A stretch of 51,026 nucleotides of DNA. It comes from Bacteroidales bacterium (GTDB lineage: Bacteria > Bacteroidota > Bacteroidia > Bacteroidales > VadinHA17). Shown one piece after another: positions 1 through 9,290 of the stretch. Positions within the stretch are counted from its first letter, which is position 1, and every line of letters starts with the position of its first letter. The notes beneath the pieces are model-generated. The model was not told where the DNA came from, made no database searches, and was given only the letters and a program-made list of their open reading frames with translations. A program made the translations under genes and the position numbers. The stretch lies in NCBI GenBank assembly GCA_018056245.1, contig JAGPFZ010000012.1:1-51026 (forward strand). Reading direction: 5' to 3'.

Positions 1-923
1 AGGTCGAGCTTTTCATCAAGTATTGATCGGAGTTCGGCAACTTTCGGCAGTATTTCCTCATTAAGCCTTTTACTCAGTTTTTCTGTCTCTCTCGATCTTA
101 TAGCTTGAAGTACAATAATTTTACAATGCTCACAAAATCTTTTACTTTGTCCCAATTGTCTTATTTTGTTAAGAATTTCCGGATAAAGAGACACCCTGTC
201 GTCATAGTAATGCAGGCAAAGCGCAAGACCGACAAGTGCCCTTTCGCAGACCTGCTCCTGACCATCTTCATAGAAACTGATAAGGTAAAATACTTTTTCC
301 GGCTGCCAGAATCTTAAAAGACTTAATGTTACGGCACTGACAAAAATCGAAATCTCATACCATCTGAATTTACCCGACTTCCTTATTATGGAAATCAGAC
401 TCTCTTCCGCTTCACCATAGGTATCGGCAAGCCATAAGTGATTGAAGATATTTCTTATAAGCTGCTTGTGTTTTCTTGAAATTTCAGAATCAGGATCAGG
501 AATTATTTCAGATGAAAGCTTAAGCCATTCATCCAGTTCCTGTTTGAAGAGAAGATCGTCAACCGTTTCAACGATTGTTTTTCCGCTTAACCTGTATTCC
601 TTTTCAACCTGCTGCTTGAGCCAGTAAGTGTACCATCCGGAATAATATGACAATATGTCGTATTTGACACGATCGGCAAGATTAAGTATTGATTTTAATA
701 ATATTTTATAAATCTTGTCTCGTTCAGGATCTTTAACTCCTTCAATAGTGTACTGTAATAGGTTACGATAAGCAATTGTCAGATTTTCGAACTCATCACG
801 AAATTGTCCGGAATTTGTCGAAGATACCATAGAACCGAGAATATCGAGACTTTGCTTTACTTTCTTTTCAGCAATAAGTTTACATATAGCCTTATATTGC
901 CCGATTGCTTTCTTTACATCCAT
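1..923 (-). CDS. Hypothetical protein, C-terminus beyond window edge
   Basis: An open frame runs on the minus strand from an ATG at 923 (purine-rich AAAGGAAAGA just upstream) to the window edge without a stop, giving 307 visible residues. The start reads MDVKKAIGQYKAICKLIAEK. The protein is rich in Leu, Lys and Glu and looks fully helical, with no signal peptide and no clear membrane segment. An aromatic stretch near residues 105-115 (SYYSGWYTYWLKQQ) and a later HYYDD motif are the most distinctive parts. It could be a helical-repeat cytosolic protein. I do not recognise a family and assign no function. The plus-strand frames inside this segment look like shadows. Confidence 0.75.
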   Translation of the reverse strand, partial: MDVKKAIGQYKAICKLIAEKKVKQSLDILGSMVSSTNSGQFRDEFENLTIAYRNLLQYTIEGVKDPERDKIYKILLKSILNLADRVKYDILSYYSGWYTYWLKQQVEKEYRLSGKTIVETVDDLLFKQELDEWLKLSSEIIPDPDSEISRKHKQLIRNIFNHLWLADTYGEAEESLISIIRKSGKFRWYEISIFVSAVTLSLLRFWQPEKVFYLISFYEDGQEQVCERALVGLALCLHYYDDRVSLYPEILNKIRQLGQSKRFCEHCKIIVLQAIRSRETEKLSKRLNEEILPKVAELRSILDEKLD

Positions 924-1193
924 TCTTTCCTTTTTTTAATCAAATAATCCCAACCAGGTTATTTTAATGATTCATTCCTGCAATAATCAGGCCTAAATTG
1001 TTAACTGTCACGTTTTATAGCGGTGATAAAAAAGTTGATTTATTTTTTTATTCTTTCTAAATCCTCATATTCCCGATTCATTCTGAATTTTTTTGTCAGA
1101 AATGTGATGATTTTAAATAAAAACTCGTAAAAAATGATTTATCTGACAATTATTTCAAACTTTATTATGAATCTTTAGTTTTAAATAAAATGC

Positions 1194-1201
1194 TAATTTT
1201 G
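1194..1201 (+). promoter_or_regulatory. Bacteroidetes-type -7 box upstream of tRNA-Val
   Basis: TAATTTTG matches the Bacteroidetes TAnnTTTG -7 consensus and lies about 45 nt before the tRNA. The -33 box is poor (TTAG near 1175). The rest of the 924-1246 spacer is AT-rich and shows no gene. Confidence 0.45.
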
Positions 1202-1246
1202 TACTTGATTGTAAAAGGCATTTAAAAGAGTAATTAGCATAAAAAA

Positions 1247-1321
1247 GGGACGTTAGCTCAGTTGGTTAAGAGCGCTTGTTTGACAGACAAGAGGTCACTG
1301 GTTCGACTCCAGTACGCCCCA
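1247..1321 (+). tRNA. tRNA-Val (anticodon GAC)
   Basis: A full cloverleaf can be folded: acceptor GGGACGT with ACGCCCC, D stem GCTC/GAGC, anticodon stem CTTGT/ACAAG around loop TTGACAG (anticodon GAC, valine), T stem ACTGG/CCAGT with loop TTCGACT, and discriminator A. The 3' CCA is not encoded, since ACAA follows. One acceptor pair, position 4 with 69, is A-C instead of the expected G-C. Confidence 0.93.
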
Positions 1322-1374
1322 CAAATGTCGCGCTGAAAGGTTGAAGCATATTAATAAATATTTTAGGAATTAAA

Positions 1375-1382
1375 TATTTTTG
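1375..1382 (+). promoter_or_regulatory. Possible -7 box for the dipeptidyl peptidase gene
   Basis: TATTTTTG matches TAnnTTTG and sits 38 nt before the chosen ATG at 1420. The -33 element is weak, so this is tentative. Confidence 0.35.
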
Positions 1383-1419
1383 TTTCTTTATATTGCTTAA
1401 ATGTAATATTTTTCCGACT

Positions 1420-3585
1420 ATGAAATCTTTAAGAATTCTATTTCTCATCTTTTTTATTTTTATAGAACCCGTTTTTTCATTCCGGTTGGATGCTCAGCCA
1501 CAGAGAGGTTCTGGCGGAGCACATCGGGTAACTGGCTGGATTGATGATACTCACTTCATCTTTCAGACTTATGATTCGGAAAACCGTCCGGTAACTCTCA
1601 ATGTAGATGTCAAAAGCGGCAAAAGCATTCCTTATACACCTCCCAAAACGCCTGAGGAAATACTGAATGAGTCGCTTCCTGCCGGAATCAAACTGGGAAG
1701 GGATGATATTTTAAGTCCGGATGGTGTAAGTGCGGTTCTCATAAAAGAAAAAGATCTCTACTTTTTTAAACCTGGATTCAAAGAACTGCGCAGACTAACT
1801 TCCGACCCGGATGAGGAAGTGAATACCAGATTTTCACCCGATGGCTTGAAACTGGCTTACACGAAGAATAAGGATCTATATGTTTATGACCTTGTAAGTT
1901 TTAAAGAGATAAGGCTGACCAAAGATGCTACCGACAGGATTTACAACGGTTATGCATCGTGGGTTTATATGGAAGAAATTCTTGGCAGGTCAAGCCGTTA
2001 TGCGGCATTCTGGTGGTCGCCCGACAGCAAAAGAATAGCATTTCTGAGAACGGATGAGACTCAGGTGCCCGTTTTCACACTCAACAGACTCGATGAGCCT
2101 GACGGCATACACGGGAAGCTTGAGGTTACTCCATACCCAAAAGCAGGAGACCCGAATCCTAAGGTGAGAATGGGGATAGCTGATATTACAAATTCTTCCA
2201 TCACATGGGTTAAAACAGACGATAATATAGACCAGTATATAGCATGGCCGTTCTGGAAACCCGATGGAAGCCGCCTTGCAATTCAGGTACTTAATCGTGA
2301 TCAGAACGACATGCGCTTCATCCTTGCCGATCCTGCAACAGGCAATTACACCGAAATATATTCTGAGAAACGAAATAGCTGGGTGGATTTTTTCGAGGAC
2401 ATTTATGTAATGAAAAACGGTTCGGGCTTTATCGTCAGAAGCTACAAAACCGACTGGGAGAATCTTTATTTGTACGGCTGGGACGGAAGGCTTGTCTCGC
2501 AGATAACGAATGTGGAATGGCGCATTAACGGCATCTCACGCGTGGATGAAGATGCAAAGCTGTTATATTTCACAGGCACCGGGCCCGAATCAACCGATTA
2601 TCATTTCTTCAGAGTAGGACTCGACGGTAAAAACCTTATTCAGATAACTGAAGAACCTGGCACCCATGTGGTAACCATTTCGCCAAAAGGAAGTTATTTT
2701 ATAGATACATGGAATAATATAAATACACCTGGTTCAATTGTAGCTTACGATAAAAAAGGGAGACTGGTGAGGGAAATATATAAATTTGAAGAGTATCCTT
2801 TTGATCCGGCCAGGAATTCACGAAGCGAAATGGTTAAAATAATGACGTCCGACGGACTTTTCAATATGCCTGCCATAATAACCTATCCTGTCAATTTTGA
2901 TGAGACCAGAAAATATCCGGTTGTTTTCACTATATATGGCGGCCCCGGCTCAGCAAACGTCATCAACAGATGGCAGGGCAACAACCCTTCATGGTATGCG
3001 CAGAATGGTATAATCACTTTCACGGTGGACCACCGCGGGTCGGGTCATTTTGGGAAAAAAGGAATGGATTATTTGTACAGGAATCTTGGCAAATGGGAGA
3101 TACTCGATTATGCCGATGCAGTAAAATGGCTTAGAACTAAATATTTCGTTGATTCGGAGAAAGTCGGCATAACGGGTTCTTCATACGGTGGTTATATGAC
3201 GTGTCTGGCTCTTACGAAAGGAGCTGATTACTGGACACATGGTTTTGCCGGCTCGTCCGTTACCGACTGGCGTTTATATGATAATGTCTACACAGAAAGG
3301 TACATGGACAAGCCTGAAGATAATCCCGAGGGATATAAAGAGGGTTCGACATTAACATTTGTAAAAAATTATAAAGGGAAACTCTATTTGAATCACGGCG
3401 ATATAGATGATAATGTCCACATGCAGAATTCTATATATTTGATCTCAAAGCTTCAGGATGAAGGTAAGACTTTTCAGTTTATGCTTTACCCTGATGCGCG
3501 GCATGGATGGGGTGGAGCAAAGGCCCTTCACACTGCCAATGAAAGAAATAATTTCTGGCTTTCGAATTTTTTCGGGAAGCAGTAA
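1420..3585 (+). CDS. Secreted dipeptidyl peptidase IV-like serine peptidase (S9 family)
   Basis: Predicted exported peptidase that removes X-Pro or similar dipeptides from peptide N-termini. The ATG at 1420 is preferred over the in-frame ATG at 1393 because it starts directly with a signal peptide (MKSLRILFLIFFIFIEPVFS). The 721-residue protein has the family layout: an N-terminal beta-propeller with repeated WSPDSKRIAF-like blades, then a C-terminal alpha/beta hydrolase domain. The catalytic triad is visible: Ser588 in GSSYGG, Asp664 in HGDIDD and His695 in DARHGWGG. WVYMEEI in the propeller matches the substrate N-terminus-binding Glu-Glu region of DPP IV. It stands alone between the tRNA and the transhydrogenase genes. 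DPP IV is favoured over other S9 members because of the EE motif and length. Confidence 0.9.
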   Translation: MKSLRILFLIFFIFIEPVFSFRLDAQPQRGSGGAHRVTGWIDDTHFIFQTYDSENRPVTLNVDVKSGKSIPYTPPKTPEEILNESLPAGIKLGRDDILSPDGVSAVLIKEKDLYFFKPGFKELRRLTSDPDEEVNTRFSPDGLKLAYTKNKDLYVYDLVSFKEIRLTKDATDRIYNGYASWVYMEEILGRSSRYAAFWWSPDSKRIAFLRTDETQVPVFTLNRLDEPDGIHGKLEVTPYPKAGDPNPKVRMGIADITNSSITWVKTDDNIDQYIAWPFWKPDGSRLAIQVLNRDQNDMRFILADPATGNYTEIYSEKRNSWVDFFEDIYVMKNGSGFIVRSYKTDWENLYLYGWDGRLVSQITNVEWRINGISRVDEDAKLLYFTGTGPESTDYHFFRVGLDGKNLIQITEEPGTHVVTISPKGSYFIDTWNNINTPGSIVAYDKKGRLVREIYKFEEYPFDPARNSRSEMVKIMTSDGLFNMPAIITYPVNFDETRKYPVVFTIYGGPGSANVINRWQGNNPSWYAQNGIITFTVDHRGSGHFGKKGMDYLYRNLGKWEILDYADAVKWLRTKYFVDSEKVGITGSSYGGYMTCLALTKGADYWTHGFAGSSVTDWRLYDNVYTERYMDKPEDNPEGYKEGSTLTFVKNYKGKLYLNHGDIDDNVHMQNSIYLISKLQDEGKTFQFMLYPDARHGWGGAKALHTANERNNFWLSNFFGKQ

Positions 3586-3659
3586 GCGAATGAATTTTTT
3601 TCTTGCGATTTTTTATTTATTTTGGCAGCCTTAAACAGGCATACATTAATTTGAGCAAT

Positions 3660-4787
3660 ATGATTATTGGTATTTTAAAGGAAGCCGGCAATGAGAAAAG
3701 AGTAGCCATGCTTCCCGGCGAAGTTGCTATTGTAAAAAAGTGGGGAGTTGAATTTTTTGTTGAGAGAGGGGCAGGAGATAGGGCTTATACTTCGGATGAA
3801 GATTATATTTCTTCAGGCGCTTCGGTAAACAGCAGAGCAACCGTTCTGGAAAAATCGGATATTCTCTTATCTGTAAATATTCCGGAAGATGATATAAGAC
3901 TTTTCAGAAAAGGGCAGGTGATATGCTCGGTAGTGAATCCGGTAGAAAACCGTGATTGGCTCGAGAAAGCACGGGAAAAAGGATTGACTGTTCTGGCTCT
4001 CGATCTTATTCCCCGAACAACCAGGGCACAGGCAATGGATATTCTGTCGTCAATGGCAACGGTTTCCGGTTATAAGGCCGTACTTCATGCAGCATTTTTG
4101 CTGCCACGTTTTTTTCCGATGTTTATGTCGGCCGCAGGAACAATGAAGCCAGCTAAGGTTTTGGTTCTCGGTGCTGGTGTTGCCGGCCTTCAGGCGGTTG
4201 CTATTGCCCGTAAACTGGGTGCTGTAGTTGAAGTGTTCGACGTAAGGTCGGCCGTGAAGGAAGAAGTGAAGAGTCTCGGAGGGAAATTCATAGAGGTGGA
4301 AGGTGCGATCGAAGATACGACGGCAGGAGGATATGCGGCTGAGCAAACTGAAGAGTTCAGGATGAAACAGCAGGCTCTTATAAAGGAACATGCAAAAGCA
4401 GCCGATGTAATAATTGGTACTGCTCAAATTCCAGGTAAAAAGGCACCTATGCTGGTCTCGAAGGAGAGCGTTAAACAAATGAAACCGGGCTCGATAATAA
4501 TCGATCTGGCCGCATCAACCGGAGGCAATTGCGAGCTTACGGTCAATGGCGAGACAGTAATCGAGAATGGTGTGACTATCATCGGAAAATCGGACTATCC
4601 TTCCGACATGTCTTCCGATGCCAGCAAAATGTTCGGTTCTAACCTTATTAACCTGCTCAGGATACTTCTCGATAAAGAGAATAATCTGGTAATTAATCTC
4701 GAAGATACAATTATCAGCGGAACGACCGCAGTCCATAACGGACAATATATCAGTCAGAGAATCAAACAAATGCTAAATATTCAATAA
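3660..4787 (+). CDS. pntAA: NAD(P) transhydrogenase alpha subunit, part 1 (NAD-binding)
   Basis: Domain I subunit of the proton-translocating transhydrogenase, which moves hydride between NADH and NADP+ using the proton gradient. The chosen ATG at 3660 opens with MIIGILKEAGNEKRVAMLP, the typical start of the alanine dehydrogenase/PntA family; the in-frame ATG at 3603 would add an unrelated tail. The Rossmann loop VLGAGVAGLQA is near residues 163-173, followed by AVVEVFDVRSAVKEE and GSIIIDLAASTGGN. At 375 residues it is a soluble alpha1 subunit without the membrane part, which is encoded separately 10 nt downstream. The three pnt genes form a tight operon. Confidence 0.93.
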   Translation: MIIGILKEAGNEKRVAMLPGEVAIVKKWGVEFFVERGAGDRAYTSDEDYISSGASVNSRATVLEKSDILLSVNIPEDDIRLFRKGQVICSVVNPVENRDWLEKAREKGLTVLALDLIPRTTRAQAMDILSSMATVSGYKAVLHAAFLLPRFFPMFMSAAGTMKPAKVLVLGAGVAGLQAVAIARKLGAVVEVFDVRSAVKEEVKSLGGKFIEVEGAIEDTTAGGYAAEQTEEFRMKQQALIKEHAKAADVIIGTAQIPGKKAPMLVSKESVKQMKPGSIIIDLAASTGGNCELTVNGETVIENGVTIIGKSDYPSDMSSDASKMFGSNLINLLRILLDKENNLVINLEDTIISGTTAVHNGQYISQRIKQMLNIQ

Positions 4788-4797
4788 ATCTACATAA

Positions 4798-5103
4798 ATG
4801 GAAAGTTTTTTTGCATTCATTCTTGAACACAGAGAAGCAATTTTTCTGGTAATTCTTTCGATTTTTCTCGGCATTGAGGTTATAAGCCATGTTCCGGCAA
4901 TTCTTCATACTCCGTTGATGTCCGGAGCAAATGCAATCCACGGTGTGGTCATTATCGGCGCCATAATCGTTATGGGTCATGCCGATACTACAGGTTCGAT
5001 GATTCTCGGCTTTCTGGTCGTTGTGCTTGGAACGCTCAATGTCGTCGGAGGGTTTGTGGTTACCGACCGCATGCTCGAAATGTTTAAGAAAAAGAAAAAA
5101 TAA
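4798..5103 (+). CDS. pntAB: NAD(P) transhydrogenase alpha subunit, part 2 (membrane)
   Basis: Small 101-residue membrane protein with about three hydrophobic segments (around residues 15-30, 40-65 and 70-92). It is the separate alpha2 subunit that supplies the first transmembrane helices of domain II of the transhydrogenase. Its place between the alpha1 and beta genes, with 10 and 20 nt gaps, and the conserved segment around NAIHGVVIIGAI support the call. A basic KKKKK tail ends the protein on the presumed cytosolic side. Such a three-gene pnt arrangement is common outside enterobacteria. Confidence 0.9.
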   Translation: MESFFAFILEHREAIFLVILSIFLGIEVISHVPAILHTPLMSGANAIHGVVIIGAIIVMGHADTTGSMILGFLVVVLGTLNVVGGFVVTDRMLEMFKKKKK

Positions 5104-5123
5104 CCTTTCAGAAAAAAAGTCAA

Positions 5124-6545
5124 ATGAGTCAGACATTTACATTAGGAATTCTTGAGATTACCTATATTATTTCTTCAGTAATGTTCATCATCGGTTTAAA
5201 GATGCTGAGCCATCCCGATACGGCACGCAGAGGAAATTTTATTGCTGCAATAGGAATGGGCCTGGCAATTCTGGCAACATTACTCTTTCACGAAAAGGAC
5301 GGTAAACACATAGGAAATATTGGTTGGATAATTACCGCTATGGCTCTTGGAACGGCTATTGGATGGGTGATAGCGAAAAAAGTAAAGATGACGGCCATGC
5401 CTCAGCTTGTATCTTTTTTTAACGGTATGGGCGGTGCTGCTGCCGCTCTGATATCAATGATGGAATTTCCGCATATCAGTCCCGTTCTGATTGCCCGCAG
5501 CGGAATGGCAAACGGGCATGTTCTTTCAATTCTGCTGGGATTGATGATAGGGGCTATATCTTTTGCAGGGAGTATGATAGCATTCGGCAAACTCGACGGC
5601 TGGATTGGCGATTTGAGGGTAAAAGCTGTCAGATATGTGAATTTAACTCTTCTCTTAGTTCTGATTGGCTTTATGGTATTTATTATGACCAGAGAAGTCA
5701 GTGTAAGCAAAGAACTGATGCCATTTATATACATAATGTTCGGTATTTCGATGGTATATGGAGTTCTGTTTGTAATGCCGATAGGGGGTGCGGATATGCC
5801 TGTGGTGATATCGCTTCTGAACAGTTTTACTGGTGTGGCCGCAGCCATGGGAGGTTTTCTGTACAACAACCAGGCTATGCTCACCGGGGGCATCCTTGTA
5901 GGTTCTGCGGGTACTATTCTGACGATTCTGATGTGCAAAGCGATGAACAGGTCTCTGTTCAATGTCATAGCCGGAATTTTTGGCAGCGGTGGGAAGGGAG
6001 TTGAGGCGAGCGGTGTGGTAAAGGAAATTACTGTGGCCGATGCTGCAGTGCTTCTCAGTTACTCGAAAAAAGTGGTAATTGTTCCTGGCTATGGGCTGGC
6101 TGTTGCACAGGCTCAGCATATCTGTCATGAGCTCGATAAGCTGCTGGAGGAAAAGGGCGTCGAAGTTAAATATGCCATTCATCCTGTAGCAGGCAGGATG
6201 CCCGGGCACATGAATGTTTTGCTTGCCGAGGCAGATGTTCCTTACGATAAGCTGGTAGAGAGCGATGAGATAAACCCCGATTTGCCAAATACGGATGTCG
6301 TTGTTGTGATAGGTGCCAACGATGTAGTCAATCCTGCGGCGGAGGATGATCCGTCGAGCCCTATATACGGCATGCCGATTGTAAAAGTGAGAGAAGCTAA
6401 AAATATTATTGTGATTAAACGCGGAATGGGCAAAGGGTATGCGGCTATAGATAACCCTCTGTTCTACAATGAAAAGACCAGAATGTTGTTCGGCGATGCA
6501 AAAGTCGTGCTTCAGAATCTGGTAAGTGAGATAAAGAATCTGTAA
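5124..6545 (+). CDS. pntB: NAD(P) transhydrogenase beta subunit
   Basis: Beta subunit of proton-translocating transhydrogenase, 473 residues. The N-terminal 270 residues are a chain of hydrophobic helices forming most of the proton channel. The C-terminal part is the NADP(H)-binding domain III, with GYGLAVAQAQH, HPVAGRMPGHMNVLLAEA, VVVVIGANDVVNPAA and the KRGMGKGYAAIDNPLF loop, all diagnostic of PntB. It closes the pnt operon. The 374 nt after it up to the next gene hold no credible ORF. Only weak hairpins (for example AAAGAT/ATCTTT near 6545-6565) are seen there, so the terminator is not certain. Confidence 0.95.
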   Translation: MSQTFTLGILEITYIISSVMFIIGLKMLSHPDTARRGNFIAAIGMGLAILATLLFHEKDGKHIGNIGWIITAMALGTAIGWVIAKKVKMTAMPQLVSFFNGMGGAAAALISMMEFPHISPVLIARSGMANGHVLSILLGLMIGAISFAGSMIAFGKLDGWIGDLRVKAVRYVNLTLLLVLIGFMVFIMTREVSVSKELMPFIYIMFGISMVYGVLFVMPIGGADMPVVISLLNSFTGVAAAMGGFLYNNQAMLTGGILVGSAGTILTILMCKAMNRSLFNVIAGIFGSGGKGVEASGVVKEITVADAAVLLSYSKKVVIVPGYGLAVAQAQHICHELDKLLEEKGVEVKYAIHPVAGRMPGHMNVLLAEADVPYDKLVESDEINPDLPNTDVVVVIGANDVVNPAAEDDPSSPIYGMPIVKVREAKNIIVIKRGMGKGYAAIDNPLFYNEKTRMLFGDAKVVLQNLVSEIKNL

Positions 6546-6817
6546 AGATTTAAGAGATATCTTTCCTGGTATAAAATTTCTTGTTTATCAGGAAGATTAT
6601 TGTACTAATTTAAAAATTTCTTCTGAGGGTTTTTCTGTCCTTTTTTCTCCCAATTTCTCTTATCTCCAGTATCTTCGGGTCATTTTTATCCCGGAGATTT
6701 AATCCTCATGAGAGATAAAATATATAATACGTAAGATAAATTATGGAAAGATGATTTTATCGAACAGCTCGAAAAACGTCTTTGCTATTTAATTACAATA
6801 ACACACTAACACATATT

Positions 6818-6847
6818 TTTGTATTGTACAAAAATGTAGTAACTTTG
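6818..6847 (+). promoter_or_regulatory. Bacteroidetes-type promoter for the RNA-binding protein
   Basis: TTTG at 6818-6821 and TAACTTTG at 6840-6847 are separated by 18 nt, close to the TTTG-N19-TAnnTTTG consensus. Transcription would start near 6854, giving a 5' leader of about 65 nt before the ATG at 6920, without an obvious Shine-Dalgarno site. Confidence 0.6.
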
Positions 6848-6919
6848 TTATGATATGCATTCAATAAAAATGCATTTATTTTGACGTTTCTATTTCATTT
6901 ATTTTTAATTTTTTTTCAG

Positions 6920-7210
6920 ATGAATATTTTTGTAGCCAACCTAAGTTCAAAGACAACGAGTGAAGATCTTGAACAACTTTTCAGCAGATTTGGAGAAGTA
7001 ACTTCATCGAAAGTTATTGTTGACAAAAGAACAGGTTCTTCCAAACGCTATGGTTTTGTGGAAATGCCTGATGAACAGGCAGCTAATGAGGCCATCGAAG
7101 AACTTAACGACACCGAGCTCGACGGTAGCAGGATAGTGGTTAAACCTTCGGTTCCTTCTCAGAAAAATAAACACCAGCGCCGCAGGAGAGAGCCAGATAA
7201 TGAGGATTAA
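6920..7210 (+). CDS. RRM-domain RNA-binding protein
   Basis: Small single-RRM protein of 96 residues with a charged, basic C-terminal tail (KNKHQRRRREP). RNP2 is IFVANL at residues 3-8 and RNP1 is KRYGFVEM near residues 42-49, the two RNA-contacting strands of the RRM fold. The ATG at 6920 is chosen because MNIFVANL begins directly at the first strand; an upstream in-frame start at 6881 would only add a Phe-rich segment from the AT-rich leader. Bacteroidetes often carry several such proteins, proposed to act as RNA chaperones or post-transcriptional regulators. Targets are unknown. Its end is 4 nt from the convergent GH127-like gene. Confidence 0.9.
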   Translation: MNIFVANLSSKTTSEDLEQLFSRFGEVTSSKVIVDKRTGSSKRYGFVEMPDEQAANEAIEELNDTELDGSRIVVKPSVPSQKNKHQRRRREPDNED

Positions 7211-7214
7211 TATA

Positions 7215-9272
7215 TCACTCTAACTGGATCATAAATCCGACATCAATTAGTGGGAATTCCGTTATTCTGAGTTTTGCCGCACCGTAAGGGATTAATGTTA
7301 TTCCTCCCGGAGCATCTGTACTTTTTATAGGTGAAACCGGCGGAACATCGGCCGAGTTATTTTTCATCCCCCATTCGGGTATTTTAATCCCTCTCGTTCT
7401 TATCACGACAGGCGGATCAGATGTCCATTTTATGTATTTTAACGAATCATCCGACCATATCATATCGCCATTGTCTCCAAAAGGATATTGTGAAACAGCA
7501 TTCTCAGTTACTTCGAATGCCACATCAGGCTGGCTTAAATCGGCTAAGAGGCCATAGTTCCAGTCACTCAGAGGATGAATTTCCCAATCAATGCTCCCTT
7601 TATACCCGAAGTTATCGTAACTGAGCTTCACACTTTTATATTGCTTTTTTATCCTGAGCGAGAAATAGAGAGGACCTCGAAGTATCGAAATGGAATTATT
7701 ATACCTTCTTTCATGTCTTATCTGCATCGGGATTTCGATAAGTATTTCATCTCCATTTTCCCATTTCTCCTTTAAAACCGGTGTTGTTCCCGGAGCAGCA
7801 GTCAAAATCTTATCCCTGTATTTTATGGTAAACTTTTCTGCCCAGCCCGGCACGCGGAGGTAAAGAGGGAAACGGACATTCTTCCCTGTAGTAATTTTTA
7901 ATTTTATCGTTCCTTTGAAAGGATAATCCGTTTCCTCGGTAATAGTTATTTCCTGTCCTTTACCTGTCTTTGCCTTAACCTGTGAAGGCCCGTAGGCAAC
8001 AGCAACAAGCCCGTTATCGTTTGTGGCCATCCACATATTCTGTACGAACTTGGGCCATCCCTGATGCATGTTGGCCAGACAGCAGCCGTAGTTCGGCATC
8101 AATCCATATATATTCGATTGGTCGCCATTTGTGCTCCATGCTCTTTTAGCCACTGACACCAATACCTGGTTCGACTGCTGGTCGTACTGGTGAGCCCACA
8201 TGTCGGCAGTGGTTGTTCCGGGAAGAGAATTGTATGCAAGTAACTCCAGACGGTCGGCAAGGCGGTTATCTCCGAATATCTGGTATAATTCTCCCAGTGA
8301 AAACATATATTCAACAACTGCGCATAGTTCTGTTCCTCTGTCAGGGCTTTTGCCCGACAGATGCTCGTCTCCTGAAAACCTTCCACCTGCCTGACCATGG
8401 TTTTTGTCATATTTTTCTATTCCGCCGAATACTGCCTTTTTAAATCTTTCATCGCCTGTCTGCTGATACCACAGGCCAGGATATTTTATTGCCATTGCAT
8501 TATTAACAACATGTGCCGTAAGTCCTTCAGCACCCCAGTTGAGAGGTATTTTCTTATTGGCCAATGCCGCAGAATCCCATGGAAATCTCTCATAATAGGA
8601 AGTCCAGTCAAAACTATTTTTCTGTATTGACTCTATCGTCTCAAGAAGCCATGGCTCGTTGATGTGTCTGAAGAGCCAGTATCCTGTTACCGCATTCTCC
8701 ATTGCTCTCATTCCTCTCCATTCTTTATCGGGCCAGTCGGGCGGTGTGTCGTGGAGATATCTGAAATATTTTATCAATACATTTAATGCGCCAGTATCGC
8801 CTGAGGCGTCAAAGTATTGCATCAGTACTTTGTTTGCCACTGCCAGGGGCCACCTGTCTTTGTTTTTTGTTGGACCATACCATCCTGAATCAGTGCTACT
8901 TGCAATTATTTTGTCAATCCAGCCTTTGGTTTTTGAAATAAGTCTCCCATCATCGAGCAGATAGGCTAAAGGTACAAGCCCATCGAGATAATAAGGCCCT
9001 CTTTCCCATGCCTCGCCGTTACCTCCACGCCATGCCGAATTGACAAGGTCGGGCCAGAAATCATCAAGGTAACCGGTCAGACCTTCGGCCTGTATCTCGA
9101 GCTGGCGACGCAGCCATCCATCTGGCTTTACAGCGCCAGGAGGCAGTTTGATATATGCATTCTGCTTAAGGGGAGCAGGATTGTTATTGTAATTTATATT
9201 CTCCTTTTTCACCGAACAACTGAAAAACATCAGCGACAAAACAGCGACTGATAATACTATTTGCCTTTTCAT
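7215..9272 (-). CDS. GH127-like (DUF1680) lipoprotein, probable beta-L-arabinofuranosidase
   Basis: Predicted outer-membrane or periplasmic lipoprotein: a signal peptide ends in FFS-Cys19. The body is an (alpha/alpha)6 barrel followed by beta-sandwich domains, total 685 residues, as in the DUF1680/GH127 group. The zinc-linked residues of GH127 enzymes appear to be kept: Glu315-x-Cys317 (GTELCAVVEY) and the Cys397-Cys398 pair (NYGCCLANM). That supports a thiol-based retaining beta-L-arabinofuranosidase or a related activity (GH146 is an alternative). The exact sugar cannot be read from sequence. The gene lies 18 nt downstream of another glycosidase-like gene on the same strand, so both are probably one transcript acting on the same glycan. 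Confidence 0.8.
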   Translation of the reverse strand: MKRQIVLSVAVLSLMFFSCSVKKENINYNNNPAPLKQNAYIKLPPGAVKPDGWLRRQLEIQAEGLTGYLDDFWPDLVNSAWRGGNGEAWERGPYYLDGLVPLAYLLDDGRLISKTKGWIDKIIASSTDSGWYGPTKNKDRWPLAVANKVLMQYFDASGDTGALNVLIKYFRYLHDTPPDWPDKEWRGMRAMENAVTGYWLFRHINEPWLLETIESIQKNSFDWTSYYERFPWDSAALANKKIPLNWGAEGLTAHVVNNAMAIKYPGLWYQQTGDERFKKAVFGGIEKYDKNHGQAGGRFSGDEHLSGKSPDRGTELCAVVEYMFSLGELYQIFGDNRLADRLELLAYNSLPGTTTADMWAHQYDQQSNQVLVSVAKRAWSTNGDQSNIYGLMPNYGCCLANMHQGWPKFVQNMWMATNDNGLVAVAYGPSQVKAKTGKGQEITITEETDYPFKGTIKLKITTGKNVRFPLYLRVPGWAEKFTIKYRDKILTAAPGTTPVLKEKWENGDEILIEIPMQIRHERRYNNSISILRGPLYFSLRIKKQYKSVKLSYDNFGYKGSIDWEIHPLSDWNYGLLADLSQPDVAFEVTENAVSQYPFGDNGDMIWSDDSLKYIKWTSDPPVVIRTRGIKIPEWGMKNNSADVPPVSPIKSTDAPGGITLIPYGAAKLRITEFPLIDVGFMIQLE

Positions 9273-9290
9273 TTAAGAGTTTTTTATCTT

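Noticed and set aside
105-627. Plus-strand frames in the first 650 bases
   Set aside because: The minus-strand frame runs unbroken across the whole segment and has better protein character, so the plus-strand frames are shadows.
4050-4478. Long open frame antisense to pntAA
   Set aside because: It has no family signature, no start context and lies wholly inside a clearly coding gene; it is a shadow frame.
5402-6209. Two long minus-strand frames over pntB
   Set aside because: Their composition reflects the complement of membrane-helix codons; no protein-like domain pattern.
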